Under the pieces are notes generated by a model that did not search any database, was not told where the DNA came from, and saw only the letters and a list, made by a program, of their open reading frames with translations. Below are positions 26,901-37,434 of a stretch of DNA of 64,000 bases, one piece after another. Both the position numbers and the translations under genes were made by a program. Source of the DNA: Echinococcus granulosus (Eukaryota > Platyhelminthes > Cestoda > Cyclophyllidea > Taeniidae). The DNA is taken from assembly GCF_000524195.1 (NCBI RefSeq), contig NW_020170381.1:1791258-1855257 (forward strand), in the 5' to 3' direction. Position 1 is the first letter of the stretch. Every line of letters starts with the position of its first letter.

Positions 26901-27896
26901 CATTGGTCTTTTCATCACTACACATCAATACTACATTATTTTTCTGGTCTTTTACTTCATCCTTGGGAACATTTTTATTTCTCCCTCTTATAAGTTGTCA
27001 ATCCACCTTAGACAATTGAATTGCTGATATAATATTAGTCTTTCACTTCAGGTACTATATCTTTACATCTAATTATGTAGTGTGCCATCATACCTTGCTA
27101 GTAGAACCAAGAGGGCGGATTTGCTTTGTTTGTTTATGGTAGTGTAACTTTAATCGGTGCTTACAAAGTATCGCAATTAAATAGTAATTAATGGTTATGC
27201 TCCACGCCCTGACTGCATAGGCACCTAATTATGCTGACCCCATCATTAAGTTTTCTGAAATAAATAAATCAGTGATGCTCATATTTCCCGAATCAAACAT
27301 ATTTTGGCTAGAAAAAATGGTGAAATCAGGAGCTAGTCATTCGTTTTGTCAGTCTGAAAAGGACCACTGGGCCATAAAATAGCAGTTTAAATGATGAGAA
27401 TGTGACGCCATTATTAACTTCGTCAATGTTCACTATGTGGCTAACTCATTTCAGTCGTTGGTCTATTCAACTATCATAAATCGGTATTCTGAATGCAATC
27501 GCCATTCACTTAACAATCTGTCGGTAACCACTGATGAATTTGCGATGCCATCGGGTGACAACACACATCTGGGTAAGCCAGCTTAAAATCTTGCTAGGTG
27601 TTTCCGCACTACTAGACAAGCTGACATAACTTAAACCTTATCCATGCAACTTAAGAACGCTAAGTACAGAGTAGCCAAAATGGTAATAACCCTGACCCAT
27701 ATAAACATCTTGTGACACTTTAATAAAACAAGCCAACACTACAGGAAAAGCCTTTACAAAGAAGTAAAATGCCTTAGGAATGGACTCCTTTTCTTTCTTC
27801 TCCCCTTACCCTCTAGACCGAGACGAAGCGCGGTCCTTAATCGCCCAGGCAGCTGTTGACCTCGCTGTGCATACCTATGACGCCTCAGAGGTTTAG
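2994..27896 (+). CDS. large Ser-rich scaffold-like protein with C-terminal amphipathic helix and PDZ-type tail
   Basis: Predicted exons: 2994-3072 (putative start exon), 8304-8662, 8726-9215, 11930-12679, 13923-14015, 22855-23115, 23953-24195, 24406-24573, 24669-25241 and 27817-27896 (stop TAG). Reading phase agrees at every junction; all are phase 1 except 8662/8726, which is phase 0. The sum is 3,096 nt, or 1,031 residues. The product is mostly low complexity (Ser, Pro, Glu, Arg). It has an NLS-like PRKRKR near the end of the 750-nt exon, an acidic tract with seven Asp in the 243-nt exon, and a Gly/Arg/Ser-rich 573-nt exon. The last 25 residues form an amphipathic helix ([15 protein letters not shown]) ending S-E-V. 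No catalytic domain or membrane segment is visible. I do not recognise the family; a cytoplasmic or nuclear scaffold is an inference. Extra exons inside the long introns or the N gap cannot be excluded, and the link to 2994-3072 is the weakest. Confidence 0.6.
6215..6526 (+). repeat. dispersed repeat, copy A
   Basis: This is the first copy of a family marked by a conserved core (ggcatggcccaaaggccagc) followed by a ggtacaa block and then an accgag block. Upstream it carries a degenerate gacttccctgaagacgaaa-like block (here gagacttctctaaggacg). After the accgag block near 6398 the sequence turns back: the stretch just before the gap (tggtttatccctcggt) is the reverse complement of that block. 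The copy is therefore partly palindromic and breaks the assembly. Confidence 0.65.
6527..6626. other. assembly gap, 100 N
   Basis: Exactly 100 N, a conventional placeholder for a gap of unknown length. The same motif (gtggtttatccctcggt) appears on both sides, which suggests a collapsed palindromic or tandem repeat. Confidence 0.95.
6627..6850 (-). repeat. dispersed repeat, copy B, inverted relative to copy A
   Basis: Read on the minus strand, this segment has the same order of blocks as copy A: gtgtagcggc, gacttccctaaagacgaaaa, ggcatggccccaaggtcagc, gtggtacaagaagg and accgagggataaaccacca. The two copies form a large inverted repeat around the gap. Confidence 0.65.
9216..11929. other. intron of large plus-strand gene
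   Basis: AT-rich interval of 2.7 kb between phase-matched exons. The open frame at 9613-9954 lacks supporting splice sites in the gene's phase. No repeat or RNA gene was recognised. Confidence 0.45.
12680..13922. other. intron of large plus-strand gene
   Basis: It starts at a G|gtacgt donor and ends at a strong pyrimidine-rich acceptor (gccgcttgccttttcag). The interior is AT-rich with nothing recognised. Confidence 0.5.
14016..17303. other. first part of the 8.8-kb host intron
   Basis: This stretch follows the 13923-14015 exon and precedes the antisense peroxiredoxins. A B-box-like ggttcaaatcc lies at 14151-14161 without a surrounding tRNA. The part at 16330-17200 is unusually GC-rich, with overlapping open frames on both strands and no clear exon; it could be a decayed mobile element. 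No family was recognised. Confidence 0.35.
17304..17954 (-). CDS. typical 2-Cys peroxiredoxin (thioredoxin peroxidase), complete
   Basis: Two exons, 17954-17824 and 17754-17304, joined across a 69-nt intron (GATTT|gtaagt to ttcctag, phase 2), encode 193 residues, the usual length. The enzyme reduces H2O2 and alkyl hydroperoxides using thioredoxin. The peroxidatic Cys lies in DFTFVCPTE, near residue 48. The resolving Cys lies in HGEVCPANW, near residue 170. The catalytic Pro/Thr/Arg environment is intact. The protein starts [10 protein letters not shown], as in cytosolic animal Prx1/2 types, with no targeting peptide. The usual GGLG loop reads GGVQ, and the C-terminal YF motif is absent (tail LKSFMSS). 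This predicts resistance to hyperoxidation. The gene lies antisense inside an intron of the large plus-strand gene, 2.1 kb from a second peroxiredoxin in the same orientation. Confidence 0.93.
17960..18145 (-). promoter_or_regulatory. candidate promoter of the first peroxiredoxin gene
   Basis: Just upstream of the start codon (minus-strand sense) are three CCAAT boxes, seen as attgg on the plus strand at 18034-18038, 18063-18067 and 18122-18126. A CRE-like tgacgt lies at 18094-18099. No TATA box stands out. The clustering within 100 bp suggests a TATA-less housekeeping promoter; this is inference from motifs only. Confidence 0.4.
18150..20012. other. interval between the two peroxiredoxin genes
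   Basis: No gene recognised. It carries a 14-base C run at 19946-19959. Open frames at 18426-18680 and 19227-19538 lack splice or homology support. Confidence 0.4.
20013..20022 (-). terminator. polyadenylation signal of the second peroxiredoxin gene
   Basis: Overlapping AATAAA hexamers on the minus strand (tttatttatt on plus) lie about 50 bp beyond the stop codon, at a plausible distance for a short 3' UTR. Confidence 0.5.
20071..21931 (-). CDS. second 2-Cys peroxiredoxin, divergent paralogue
   Basis: Three exons (21931-21807, 21100-20861, 20254-20071) encode 182 residues in one frame. Junction phases are 2 and 2. The first intron is GT-AG. The second has a GC donor (TTTAG|gcaagt), a classic GC-AG intron. 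The peroxidatic Cys is in DFTFVCPTE and the resolving Cys in HGEVCPVNW. The GGLG loop is present ([11 protein letters not shown]), but the tail stops at GEKGIKLPQ without a YF motif. The exon 1/2 intron interrupts the same codon as in the 17304-17954 gene, so the two are duplicates of one ancestor that have diverged strongly. The start ATG follows an in-frame TGA by two codons; a tgacag acceptor just before it leaves room for a 5' UTR exon. No targeting peptide is visible. Confidence 0.88.
21932..22854. other. remainder of the host intron
   Basis: This lies upstream of the second peroxiredoxin and before the 22855 exon of the large gene. It ends in a strong acceptor (taccttgtttgtag). No other gene was recognised; it may contain the peroxiredoxin promoter. 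Confidence 0.4.
25242..27816. other. last intron of the large plus-strand gene
   Basis: It runs from A|gtaagc to ttaccctctag, phase 1. The interior is AT-rich with no convincing exon. The open frame at 26047-26337 was not supported by splice phase. Confidence 0.45.
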
Positions 27897-30129
27897 AGAA
27901 GCCCTCTTCTTTCATCCTGTCGAGGTTCCACAGTATTCCTAGAACTTTTCTCTCTTTTGCTTAAGCCTCTAATCTCCACTGGGCTGTACTTTTTCTACTT
28001 TTTCACACCTGATTGCTCTTTGGGCTTGGACAATTCTATCAACAACCTGTCACCTCTACATACATACTGGAGTAAACAAGGGCAATCTATTCTGTGCACT
28101 ACTTACTTGCTGTATTTTGATAATCTGATTAGAATTCGTACGCGAAATCAACAGTTTTTAAATACATATTCAGTGGACTTTGTGAGAGAAATGGATCATG
28201 AGTTAAATTATGCAAGAAACTCAACGAAAAAATCCTTCAATCGCTTCGAGGGCCGCCCGATTGCATAAGGTTATTTCGGAGCCTTTCGAGATCGATCGAA
28301 TACCACTTTCCCGAGAGAACGTCACTAAACATTCGAACAGTTAGCCCCTTGTTGAAATGAATCAAACCTGGTCAGTTTAGGTAGCGTGGACAATTGCATG
28401 GGATTTGACACCAGTAGAAGATGCCGCGAAATCATGTCACAAATATCTGCCCAGGGCAAACGTAACGTCTTGTGAAGTGGTAGAAGTCCCGGTTACTACT
28501 AACACTGAGGAGACGATGCAATACGAGCATAACACCTGAGAAACGGTTGTCATTTTACAAAAAGTGCCACTCAGACGGTTCTGTTGGGACCGTAGCAACA
28601 ACTGGAGTCGCCGTTTCTGGAACACCCATGACATCACGTGACCTAAGCGAGCACGACCGAGACGCCAGTCCCATCCACCTGCTCACTGTATTAAGATAGC
28701 CAGTTTTACAACCAATAAACTACAAGGACGACCGTAATAAACGGCATTGGCACAGAGAAAAAGCGTTCCCACCACCAACTTTGATTAATGGAGTGTTAAC
28801 CAACGCTTAACGCGTTAAATGTAGTCAGAAAGCATGCACCACTGACATAATGTGATATTTCGCAGACAATTAAGGTTCTACAAGAGAGACATTTCCAGTC
28901 ACCTGGAAAGGCGCGCTCAAACATGTAGTAAAATAAGTGGTAAATGTATTAAAATAGGTGCTAACTTTGTCGGTTTCGATCAACCGTTGTAAGCGAATAA
29001 ACATATACCGACAAGTTTAGCCGAGTTGAGTGCTGAATTCCCCGCTTTAAAGTTTGCTTAGGTGTCTAAATAACCTTAAAACATGCAGTACATATAGCGT
29101 TAATTAACTGCTTTTCAGATTATAAGAAACTTGTGCAACATGGCGACAAGTGCGATCTGCCTTGGAAGTATGTGTATTTTTCAGTATTGTCATCAATATT
29201 GGTAGGTCACTTTCCGCTAAATAAGCAGTACATAGGAACAATAAAAAGAAATTGTATAAGCAAAATTCATCACATAGCTTTTGAAGAGGAAAATCTGTAA
29301 TTGATTCTACGGCCTTCATTGTTCGCAAATGACCTTGAAAACACGTTCTCGCCATCTAGGGTAGTGCCTCCGAGCCGCAGCGCTGAATCCAACCGCGTGT
29401 GCTCGCTTTGTGCGTGGGTTTTTGTTGTTTCTGCCATTGTGTTTCTGCTGTTAGAACACGTCGTATATTTGGCTGATATTTAGGTGATCACCTACAAAAT
29501 TAAGGAAAATGTGGTCCAGTTGTTCGTTGCAATACCCCTGGAATTTCATCTTAAGAATTAATCCGTAGTTTAATGCATTATTATTACCATTAGTTTGCTC
29601 GGTTGCCTTATTTACTTCCTGGTTGTTTTTGGCTGTACGCTGTTTGAAATACCTGGAATAAAACTATATGTGATTTTGAACACGTTGTTCATATCGGTGT
29701 TGAAGTATTGGTATAGTTCTAAGTTTATTATCATTAACTACTTCCTTACTGCGGTCATGGCATTTATAATAGTTTTTAATATTTTACTTAGCCATAGCTG
29801 GGTTTTAATAAGATTGCATACTCTTGTAGCGAATGAGCACTGCAAGCTTACCGAATTGTAGCGACCGATGATCTTGGAGGTGAATGAATTGCCGAAAGGA
29901 ATTGCATGCGTAGACTTTCTGTTTAAGCGCTGCCATTTTTTGAAACATCCTAGCAGTGTTCATACGAGAGACAGATTGTATGAAATAATTTTTGCTTGGT
30001 GTATTTTAGGATTCCTGACCCAGCCACTACAGAAAATAGGAATATTCATTCCCGATCTCACCATATTTGCTGGGAATATTGACTTGATCGCAATAATTTC
30101 TTGTTGTTGATATTGAACGTCCCTTTAAG
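27897..30129. other. intergenic interval
   Basis: No supported exon. Open frames at 29595-29861 (hydrophobic) and 29868-30110 lie immediately before the next gene, but splice phase could not tie them to it. The 5' exons of that gene may be here. Confidence 0.35.
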
Positions 30130-31230
30130 TTCCGACTTTACATGTTCAACACACGTCCAGTCTTGGTGGTCTGTATACCTCGTCACGAGAGCCACCAGAT
30201 TTTCTTGAATCCCTGTCATCACATATCTCACATGATTTTTCGTATGGAATTGGTGGGAACATTTCCGTCATGTGGAAAATCCGCCGTATCGATTGGTTCC
30301 ACTAATTGGTCCTCACTTTTCACAGCGAAATGTCATAGATGTTCTAAAAGGGTCTCCAAGTCACAGTTTTTTTGGATAATTGTCTCTACTAGGACATTCT
30401 TGTGTTTGACTGACTCACTAGCGACGTCTTCTGAGGATTTGTGCTCCATCATCCTTCCGCCACCCTTTGGCGTCTATGAAATCGACCACTCTGGTTACCG
30501 AGTTGTGGCTCACCATTTGTGCAGACACATAATTCTTCAGGAAGCCATGTCATGGCTTAGCACTCTGGGTGGTGGATTCTCCTCCCTTGGAGATAAATTC
30601 GAGGATGCAGTACGTCGTCTCCAGATTCATTTGCTCGTATTCTTTACCCATTTTCAATCACTCATGAATTAAAGTATTCAAATTTTGTGCAAATGGATTT
30701 CCTTTTTCTTCGTTATTAAGGCCGAAATCGCTGGAGAAATATCCTTGCGTCAGATGTATTTGGCTCTCTCAATGAAAATCCCTGTCTTTCAAGCTCGTTG
30801 CAGACTCTTTTTTGCTCAAAGTCTTATGCAACGCGGGAGACTCAAAGCGGCTGAACTTATAATCAGGTAGCAGTGATATAAAAATTACTTTACTGCTCAC
30901 TATTTCAGTAGCTAGCTAACATTACTCTATGGTATTTTGTGCACTTCTAGGGATGTCTATTCATTTTCCAAATCTGCCTCTGCACACGATAATCCACCGG
31001 AAATTCATCTAAGTCTAATGTGTCATGGACTCTGGAAGCGCCTCTCTCATCTCTGGTCTCTTCGGCGTACTTCGAAGCAGTTAACCCAGCGATTGCGGCT
31101 CCACCTTCACACCGATGAAATCGGTGCACTACCTTGCTCGAAGCAACCTCTCGGCACACTGTGTGACTTCACTGGCACTGACAATAGAAGGCTATTTCCA
31201 GACATAACTGCTGTTCTTAAAATTATGTGA
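30130..31230 (+). CDS. helical-repeat (TPR-like) protein, 3' exons
   Basis: Three exons join in phase: from about 30130 to 30609 (5' boundary uncertain), 30721-30866 and 30951-31230 (stop TGA). The phase is 0 at the first junction (GATGCA|gtacgt to cgttattaag) and 2 at the second (ATCAG|gtagca to cacttctag). The first exon ends with a conserved-looking block (AMSWLSTLGGGFSSLGDKF). The next encodes paired amphipathic helices (AEIAGEISLRQMYLALSMK, LFFAQSLMQRGRLKAAELII) typical of TPR-like solenoids. The final exon adds CHGLWKRLSHLW and a low-complexity tail. It resembles conserved uncharacterised metazoan proteins of this type, but I cannot name the family. The N-terminus is missing from the model. 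Confidence 0.6.
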
Positions 31231-33145
31231 AAGCTTTTTCACTTTATTTGTACCTTTAAAGAGAAGCGAAATCAGCGCCCCTTTTTTACCACACGCAGGA
31301 AACAGTAATCAAATAGTGGAAACAAGTTTTAACCCGTCGTCTTGGATATTAAATACACTTGACGCTAGTATGGGTTAGTGTTTTTCTATCGTTTTCGGCA
31401 ATTGGTAGATTGTAATGGCACATGCGACTGTGATAGTATAGTATTTATCTAACCTGTACGAAGGTGAGGTAGGCTTTATAGTGCTTAAATATCTATCTGA
31501 AATGAAGGAACACTGACCGAGAAACTGTCATGTTAAGATTGAAGAGTGGTATTAGCTCCTAGATTGTACATTGGTGGCCTGGCTTACTTGGAGTTGTTAA
31601 TCACTCGCACTGGCGGTTGTATGTGTACGCAAGGCAGATCGCAGTTTTCCCTCAGTGGGGACCTGAGTCCATTCTCATAATCCTGCTCCTGTAGACAATC
31701 TGCGCTGAGAAAGACGTTTACCCACTGCATGAGGCCGAGGTCTGACCTCAGCACACCAGCACACCTGTGCCAATGTGACTCTCACGCTTCGCCTCGGAGC
31801 GGAGGGGAGAGGAGCACTTTCATTCATATTGGATGAGGGCAGAGGCCTATGATTACCACCACTCGCTCACAAATCTCCTGTTTTAACGTAGATTTGTAAT
31901 TACATCCCTATTTCAAGTCTGAGACACCTACACTTAATTCAGTTGAACCATTATTGGAGCTCGGGGTACGTGGAACTATCCATTCAAGTGTTCCGTAAAT
32001 TTAAGTATATGTGCTATCACCAACTTGGATCAATTAATGAAGCAAATAATCTAGGGTAGTTAAAAAACATTAGATTCTGTGCTGAGCATTTTAGCTGAAC
32101 CTATTCATCATGTAAAAGTCTGTAATCAAAGTTGAAGTAAAGGTAATAGTCTCATTTAAATAACTGACATGCCTTTTGTCCATCGAGGCCCTTATATTCA
32201 AACTAAACGATGAGCCTAACTAGATTAAAATCTGCAGTCCCTTACCTAGAAAGTAACCACATTATACTTCATTTCCAAAATTTAAAGGATTTCAGAACGA
32301 ATTTTCTGTTATTGCATTATCATTTACTTTTGACGACAACTTTACGGCTAATTGGTTCTACCAAGGTGCATAGATGATGATGAGTTCTGCCGTAAGGCTT
32401 TTGACACACAGCAGATACCATAAACTGCACTGGAATTAAAAATAAGAAGTCACTTTTAGGCTGCAGCATCCCTTAGTGCTGTGATCCTGAGTATAGACGT
32501 GGTCGTAGCTGTTCATGGTCAACAAAAAGAAGCTTTTTAGGTTTATGTGCAATTGTTCGTAACTACAGCAAGTGCAATATTCTGATTTTCAGTGACTAAG
32601 TGAACAGAGTAAATGACTTCCCTTCTTGAGTACGTGAATCAGTAGATGTTACCTACTGGTTGGATTTATAGAAGTCTCTTGCTAACACCATAACTTATGG
32701 TTCTATTTAACCTAAAAGTTACCATTTAGTCCTCACACCGACTTTCTTATCTCTTCAACAATTCAGTTTCTTGCAGTAACCATATTTAGTTTGGTGGAAA
32801 TGTATCTATCAACTGGGATAATTTCCATCGCAAATTCTTGTCTTGAAAAAGGCAACATGTAAACAAACTTATCTAACTATCCCAGTACAAATTGTGCAAT
32901 CATATTTAGGCAATAATTTTTACAGTATCATATAGTGGCACCTATTATCAAACCCCTTCATTTGACCTTAGCACAAATTGACATTAGGTTTGGAAGACGG
33001 AAGAAGGGGCCTCTTAGGACACTATGGGGGAATATTATATTTTAAAAAAGAAATATGTCCTATGGACGCATCGTGCAACCCAGATATGATACAGAATGGG
33101 TGCAATTGTGTGCGTGAAATGATAAGAGGGAAGGGAAAGTTCTGC
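31231..33145. other. intergenic interval between convergent genes
   Basis: AT-rich, between the helical-repeat gene and the 3' end of evx. It includes a GC-richer patch at 31660-31830 with no open frame worth calling. It holds the 3' UTRs of both genes. Confidence 0.4.
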
Positions 33146-35593
33146 TCAGAAGGGACGAAAGAGATACTGTTTCTCTGACGATTTAGCTGGTGGCAGGGGA
33201 CAGAGGCTATCGACGGAGAAGCTAGACGCCGACGCCGAGGTGGAGGGTGCAGGGGGCGAGGAGCTGGAGGTGGAGTGAGAGGACTCGCATTGCCCTGTCC
33301 TCTGCTCCCCCACCGGGGAGGCCGACTCACTGCCGCCTCTTGCGACCGCTGTCGGAGCCATCTCAACAGACATCTCCACTGCCGGCTGCGAGTGCTGCTG
33401 TTTTTTCTGATGGAAGTCACAGTAGAGCTTGGCCACATGGAGGAGAGTCTCACGCAGGTATGGATCACTTCCTGCAATTGCATTTATAGTGTAAACCGCA
33501 TCAATATGTACAAACCTGATTATGCATTCGGTGATACGATTGTTATTTCATTGAAGTGTGTTTCAGCTGCATCAAGTAAAAAAGTGTACCGTAGACTCTT
33601 AAGTATAACTCTGCAATAATACTAATACTACTGCTAATAAGAATGATCATTCAAATAACCTTAAATTTCTTTTCCTCAATGCAGCCTCAGGAATTATGCG
33701 TAAACCAAAGTAACCGAACTCTGAGCAACTATAGGGCTATTGTTTCAGAGGTAATTGATTTTAACTAAATTCTAGTCACCTTTGTCAAATTAATCTAAAT
33801 AATGGAGTGTAATTATTCTTTCAGGTCAAGCTAGGATGTTAACGAAAAATACCATAAATGCTGCCCACCGATCCTAAGCAAAGTCATTTTTCGCTTTCAC
33901 TAAATGACTAAAAAAGATGTTTCATTCATTAATTTAATGTCCCAAACTACCTATTCGGTGAGTTAATTAAACACCTCTTACCTTTGTTACAGGAAATGGG
34001 GCAAAAATGCTGTCCCTATTCAACTACTTTCTTGGAAAGTGTGGTCACATGAATTGTGTAGAACCCACTTTCAAAAGTATTATGCACAACAAAGTGCTAT
34101 GATCCAGTTGTGAACTATCAGAAGTTTGTCATAGATTAGTAGAGTAACTCGCAATGAAAGTGGATTACGATCATAAAATTGATGACAGGGGAGAGGGGTT
34201 TGCGGCTTAAGTCCGCACAAATTGATAACCCTGTGGGGTTTCCATTCCGTCGGGCCCCCACGTTATCAAGAGGTTGAATCAGATGGCCCTGTGTGGGTAA
34301 CAATGTGGCGCCAACGCTATCAGTTCAACTGTAACATCACATCTGCGATGCAGCCTATCACATGTAATTACATGATTAGATTTATTTACATAGCGAATTT
34401 ATGATAAATAAACTGCTTCCTAAAATGAGTTACCCTCTTCATGGAAACTGGATCGTAAATAGTTGAAATGTTGGCAAAATTCGAGAGGCTTAGTAACTTT
34501 ACAGTGTTGTGGTATAAGTCATTTCATAAACGGGTTTACCTGCTACACTTGGCAACATCATAGACTGCCGTTTCTCCTTCATTCGTCTGTTTTGAAACCA
34601 CACCTAAATCAAAGGGTAATCAGTGTAATACAAATTGGACAACTGTCTGATTAACACAAGCATTTTATTAGAGGATTCTGACTTTCTTAACACAAGACTA
34701 ATGAAAGCACTAACAAATCCGAAAAACAGGTTCCAGAAAGATAAAATTCCGGTACTGTTATACCTTGAATGAGGTGTTAGAAAATATCTTAGTAATTAGT
34801 TTAACTATTAATTAATCGACATCATGATAGATAAGGAGGCATTTACCCCTTTTTAAGGAGTAAATAATTGAGGTTAGTTGAGCTATTAGCGCGAGTAATT
34901 TGCTCTCATAGTTTACAAAAAAACAATCGAATAAACGTGCTAGCGAACGGCTTATAGCTCCTACTCAGTCAGTGGCAAACATCTTTATCTTCTTACAGCA
35001 CAACTTAAAAAGGTGACACTCACCTTGATGGTGTTCTCTGGCAGCTGGAGCTGGGTGGCTAGCTGGGCCCTCTGGGGACGGGAGATGTAGCGCTCAGTCT
35101 GAAAAACCTCTTCGAGTACCTTGCTCTGGTAGGGCGAATAAGTCGTGCGGTAACGCTTAATATCCCTACCCACCACCATCTGCCCCGCCATCGTGGTCTC
35201 CTTAAATTTTCGTTTTCCAGCCAAATGGGACGTTGAAGCCGACGGCATCTGCTCCTTTACCTCCGCCGCTACAATTGCCGACGCCGGGGTCCCCGCGGGG
35301 ATGGCATCGGAATGGTGGGACTGGGGCGTAGGAGAGGAAGTAAGGAGGGGGGCGGAGGGTGGACTGCAGCAGAAAGACAGTTGGAGGGGTGGCAGAGGAA
35401 GAGGAAACGGCGGTGCAGTGGTGGGATAGGGACAGAGACAGAGGGAAGTGGAGGGTGTTGAGGCGGCGGTGACGGTAGCAGAGGTGTCGAGAGTTGCAAG
35501 TCCACTGGCCAGATGACTGAGTAACTCGCCATGGGAAAACGTGGTGAGGAAGGGAGGAATCGAAGCAATTGTGTCACTGAATGGCTTGTACAT
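33146..35593 (-). CDS. evx: even-skipped/Evx homeodomain transcription factor
   Basis: Three exons, 35593-35024, 34603-34540 and 33471-33146, encode 319 residues. The homeodomain is residues 145-204 and is split between positions 46 and 47 (ATCAAG|gtgagt, then tttag|GTG), the intron site typical of Evx genes. Diagnostic Evx features are KRYRT at the start, [33 protein letters not shown] and Gln50. The N-terminal half is Ser/Thr/Pro-rich. Exon 3 opens with SDPYLRETLLHVAKLY, aligning with the SDPAF-type helix after the Eve homeodomain. The protein ends LFRPF, matching the LFKPY co-repressor motif near the Drosophila Eve C-terminus. Evx proteins pattern the body axis and interneurons. The junction phases (0, then 1) agree, so the model is complete from ATG to TGA. 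Expression is unknown. Confidence 0.9.
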
Positions 35594-36079
35594 CTTTATC
35601 TCCTAAAAGGTGGACTATAAGACCTACAAAATCCTCTTAAGAACACTTATTTTAGATGATTTTCTAATCGTCAAAAGTGTTATCAATGATGCATCCTTTA
35701 CAATTGAAGTAAAGCATTTTGCTAATGGGCGAAAAATTCAGACGAGATAATCAAAATTTTTAGATCTTGGTGGTTCACGAAAGATACGCAACAAAAAATA
35801 TGAAGAGGAGTGTATTACAAATTTCTGGAGTGTGATAGTTAATAATTCGACACCTTCTAGATATTGGTCAGAAGTTTATGCAAGCATTAACGGTATCGAC
35901 TTACTTATGAGAAATGGAGTAGAAGCCACTACAACTATCTATTTAATCCGGTTTATACCTTCGCTCGAGAGCACTCGAAACCACCACGTATTTAGGCTTA
36001 ATTATGAATCATTATTATACTTACGTGTACATAAAAATTTGCCAGCCGCTATTACACTATTTAGTAAGTGAGCCTTAAT

Positions 36080-36320
36080 TTGGACCCGACCAGTTTAAAA
36101 AGGCTACACTGAACTCTCCGGACTTACTGGCACGCAATTGGCTAATGGTTCGCCGAGCGATTAAGTGGAGGGAACGTGGTGGCGATGCGCGCTTTGCGCC
36201 AACCAATCATCGCGAGACAGTCGGCATGAGTGCGCAACATTATCAATAACGCGATTTCGTGCGGTTCCAGGCTCTGGGCCTATCGTGCGGACTAGAGAGC
36301 AGCTGAATAACTGGTTTTAA
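36080..36320 (-). promoter_or_regulatory. candidate evx promoter region
   Basis: A GC- and CpG-richer island of about 200 bp lies 0.5-0.7 kb upstream of the evx start codon in otherwise AT-rich DNA. It contains CCAAT-type motifs in both orientations (gcaattggctaatgg, gccaaccaatcatcg). A promoter or first untranslated exon is plausible; this rests on composition and motifs only. Confidence 0.3.
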
Positions 36321-37422
36321 TGATAATATGCGGACTTTGGAATATACTGAATTTGTTTTGAGGAATGAGGAGTCAAGTCACAACTGCATGACTACTATCA
36401 TATGATAATTAGATTTGTGGAATCTAACAAGAGAAAATCGTGACCTGTAAATCTTCTTATCCTGAAAGGAACCCTTTGTGGACTCCGAATTTGATTGCTT
36501 GTTTTTAAGGCTAATGCTTTGTGAATAATTTGATTCTTTTATAACGTTCAATTTAGACCTATTACCATTTACCTTTGTAGTTGTTATCCATTTGTATAAA
36601 CCGTGAAATGCATTTCAAAATGTTTAGCTGTCTTCAGATATTAGATGAATTGGACTGTCTCATTTGCACCACTCACTCCATGATCTTAGTTAAAAATTAG
36701 GAACAAACTAACTTTGCCAAAATGCATTCTATTCATGATTTGATTGTACTTGAAAATTGCTCTTAAAATGTTTGAACAGAATCAGCAAGTGGGTCTTTCA
36801 TTTAAAAAAAGAGTTACTGCCTTAAATTTACATTTTAATCCACCGAAGTCCTCTAAATAGGACTTCGATGTGTAACTCATTGGTACAAATATTTGGTTTC
36901 TTAATTTTTAAAACAGGGACACTCTATCTACCCATTCGCAAGGATAATGATGTTATCTCCGCATTGCTCACTTGATGTGACCGCTGCAATGACACAGTGA
37001 CAACAAACTTTACGTCTTTTCTGTCCCCATTTAAATGGCAAAGTCTTGCAGCAACAACTTCAGCATTCAGGCCATGTGGGCAACTTCCCACACGCTTTCA
37101 TGAACTCTTTTAATGGTGATACATATGAGAAATCATTCGAAGTCCAATCAGATGTGACGGAAGCAGTGCATTCGTGCACTACCGACTGTGAAGTGTGTAA
37201 CATCTAATACAGCAGCTACATCAGCAACAGCCGCGGTGGCAGGGCCAGCCATCTCCCCTACCCCTTTCAGCAGAACCCGAAAAAGTTTGCAGAACTACCA
37301 TAAAATGGACTGACCCGCAAACAGCAGGTTGCGGAGGGGGAGGTGGTGGCAGCAAAACAAATCAAGTCAAATTTGCCATAAAGTTTCAAAGTGTGTACAC
37401 TTTGCAGGTCACAGATTGTGGT

Positions 37423-37434
37423 GGGGGGGGGGGG
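37423..37434. repeat. homopolymer G run
   Basis: Twelve G in a row after an acagattgtgg context. It is a simple mononucleotide tract, prone to length errors in assembly. Confidence 0.9.
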
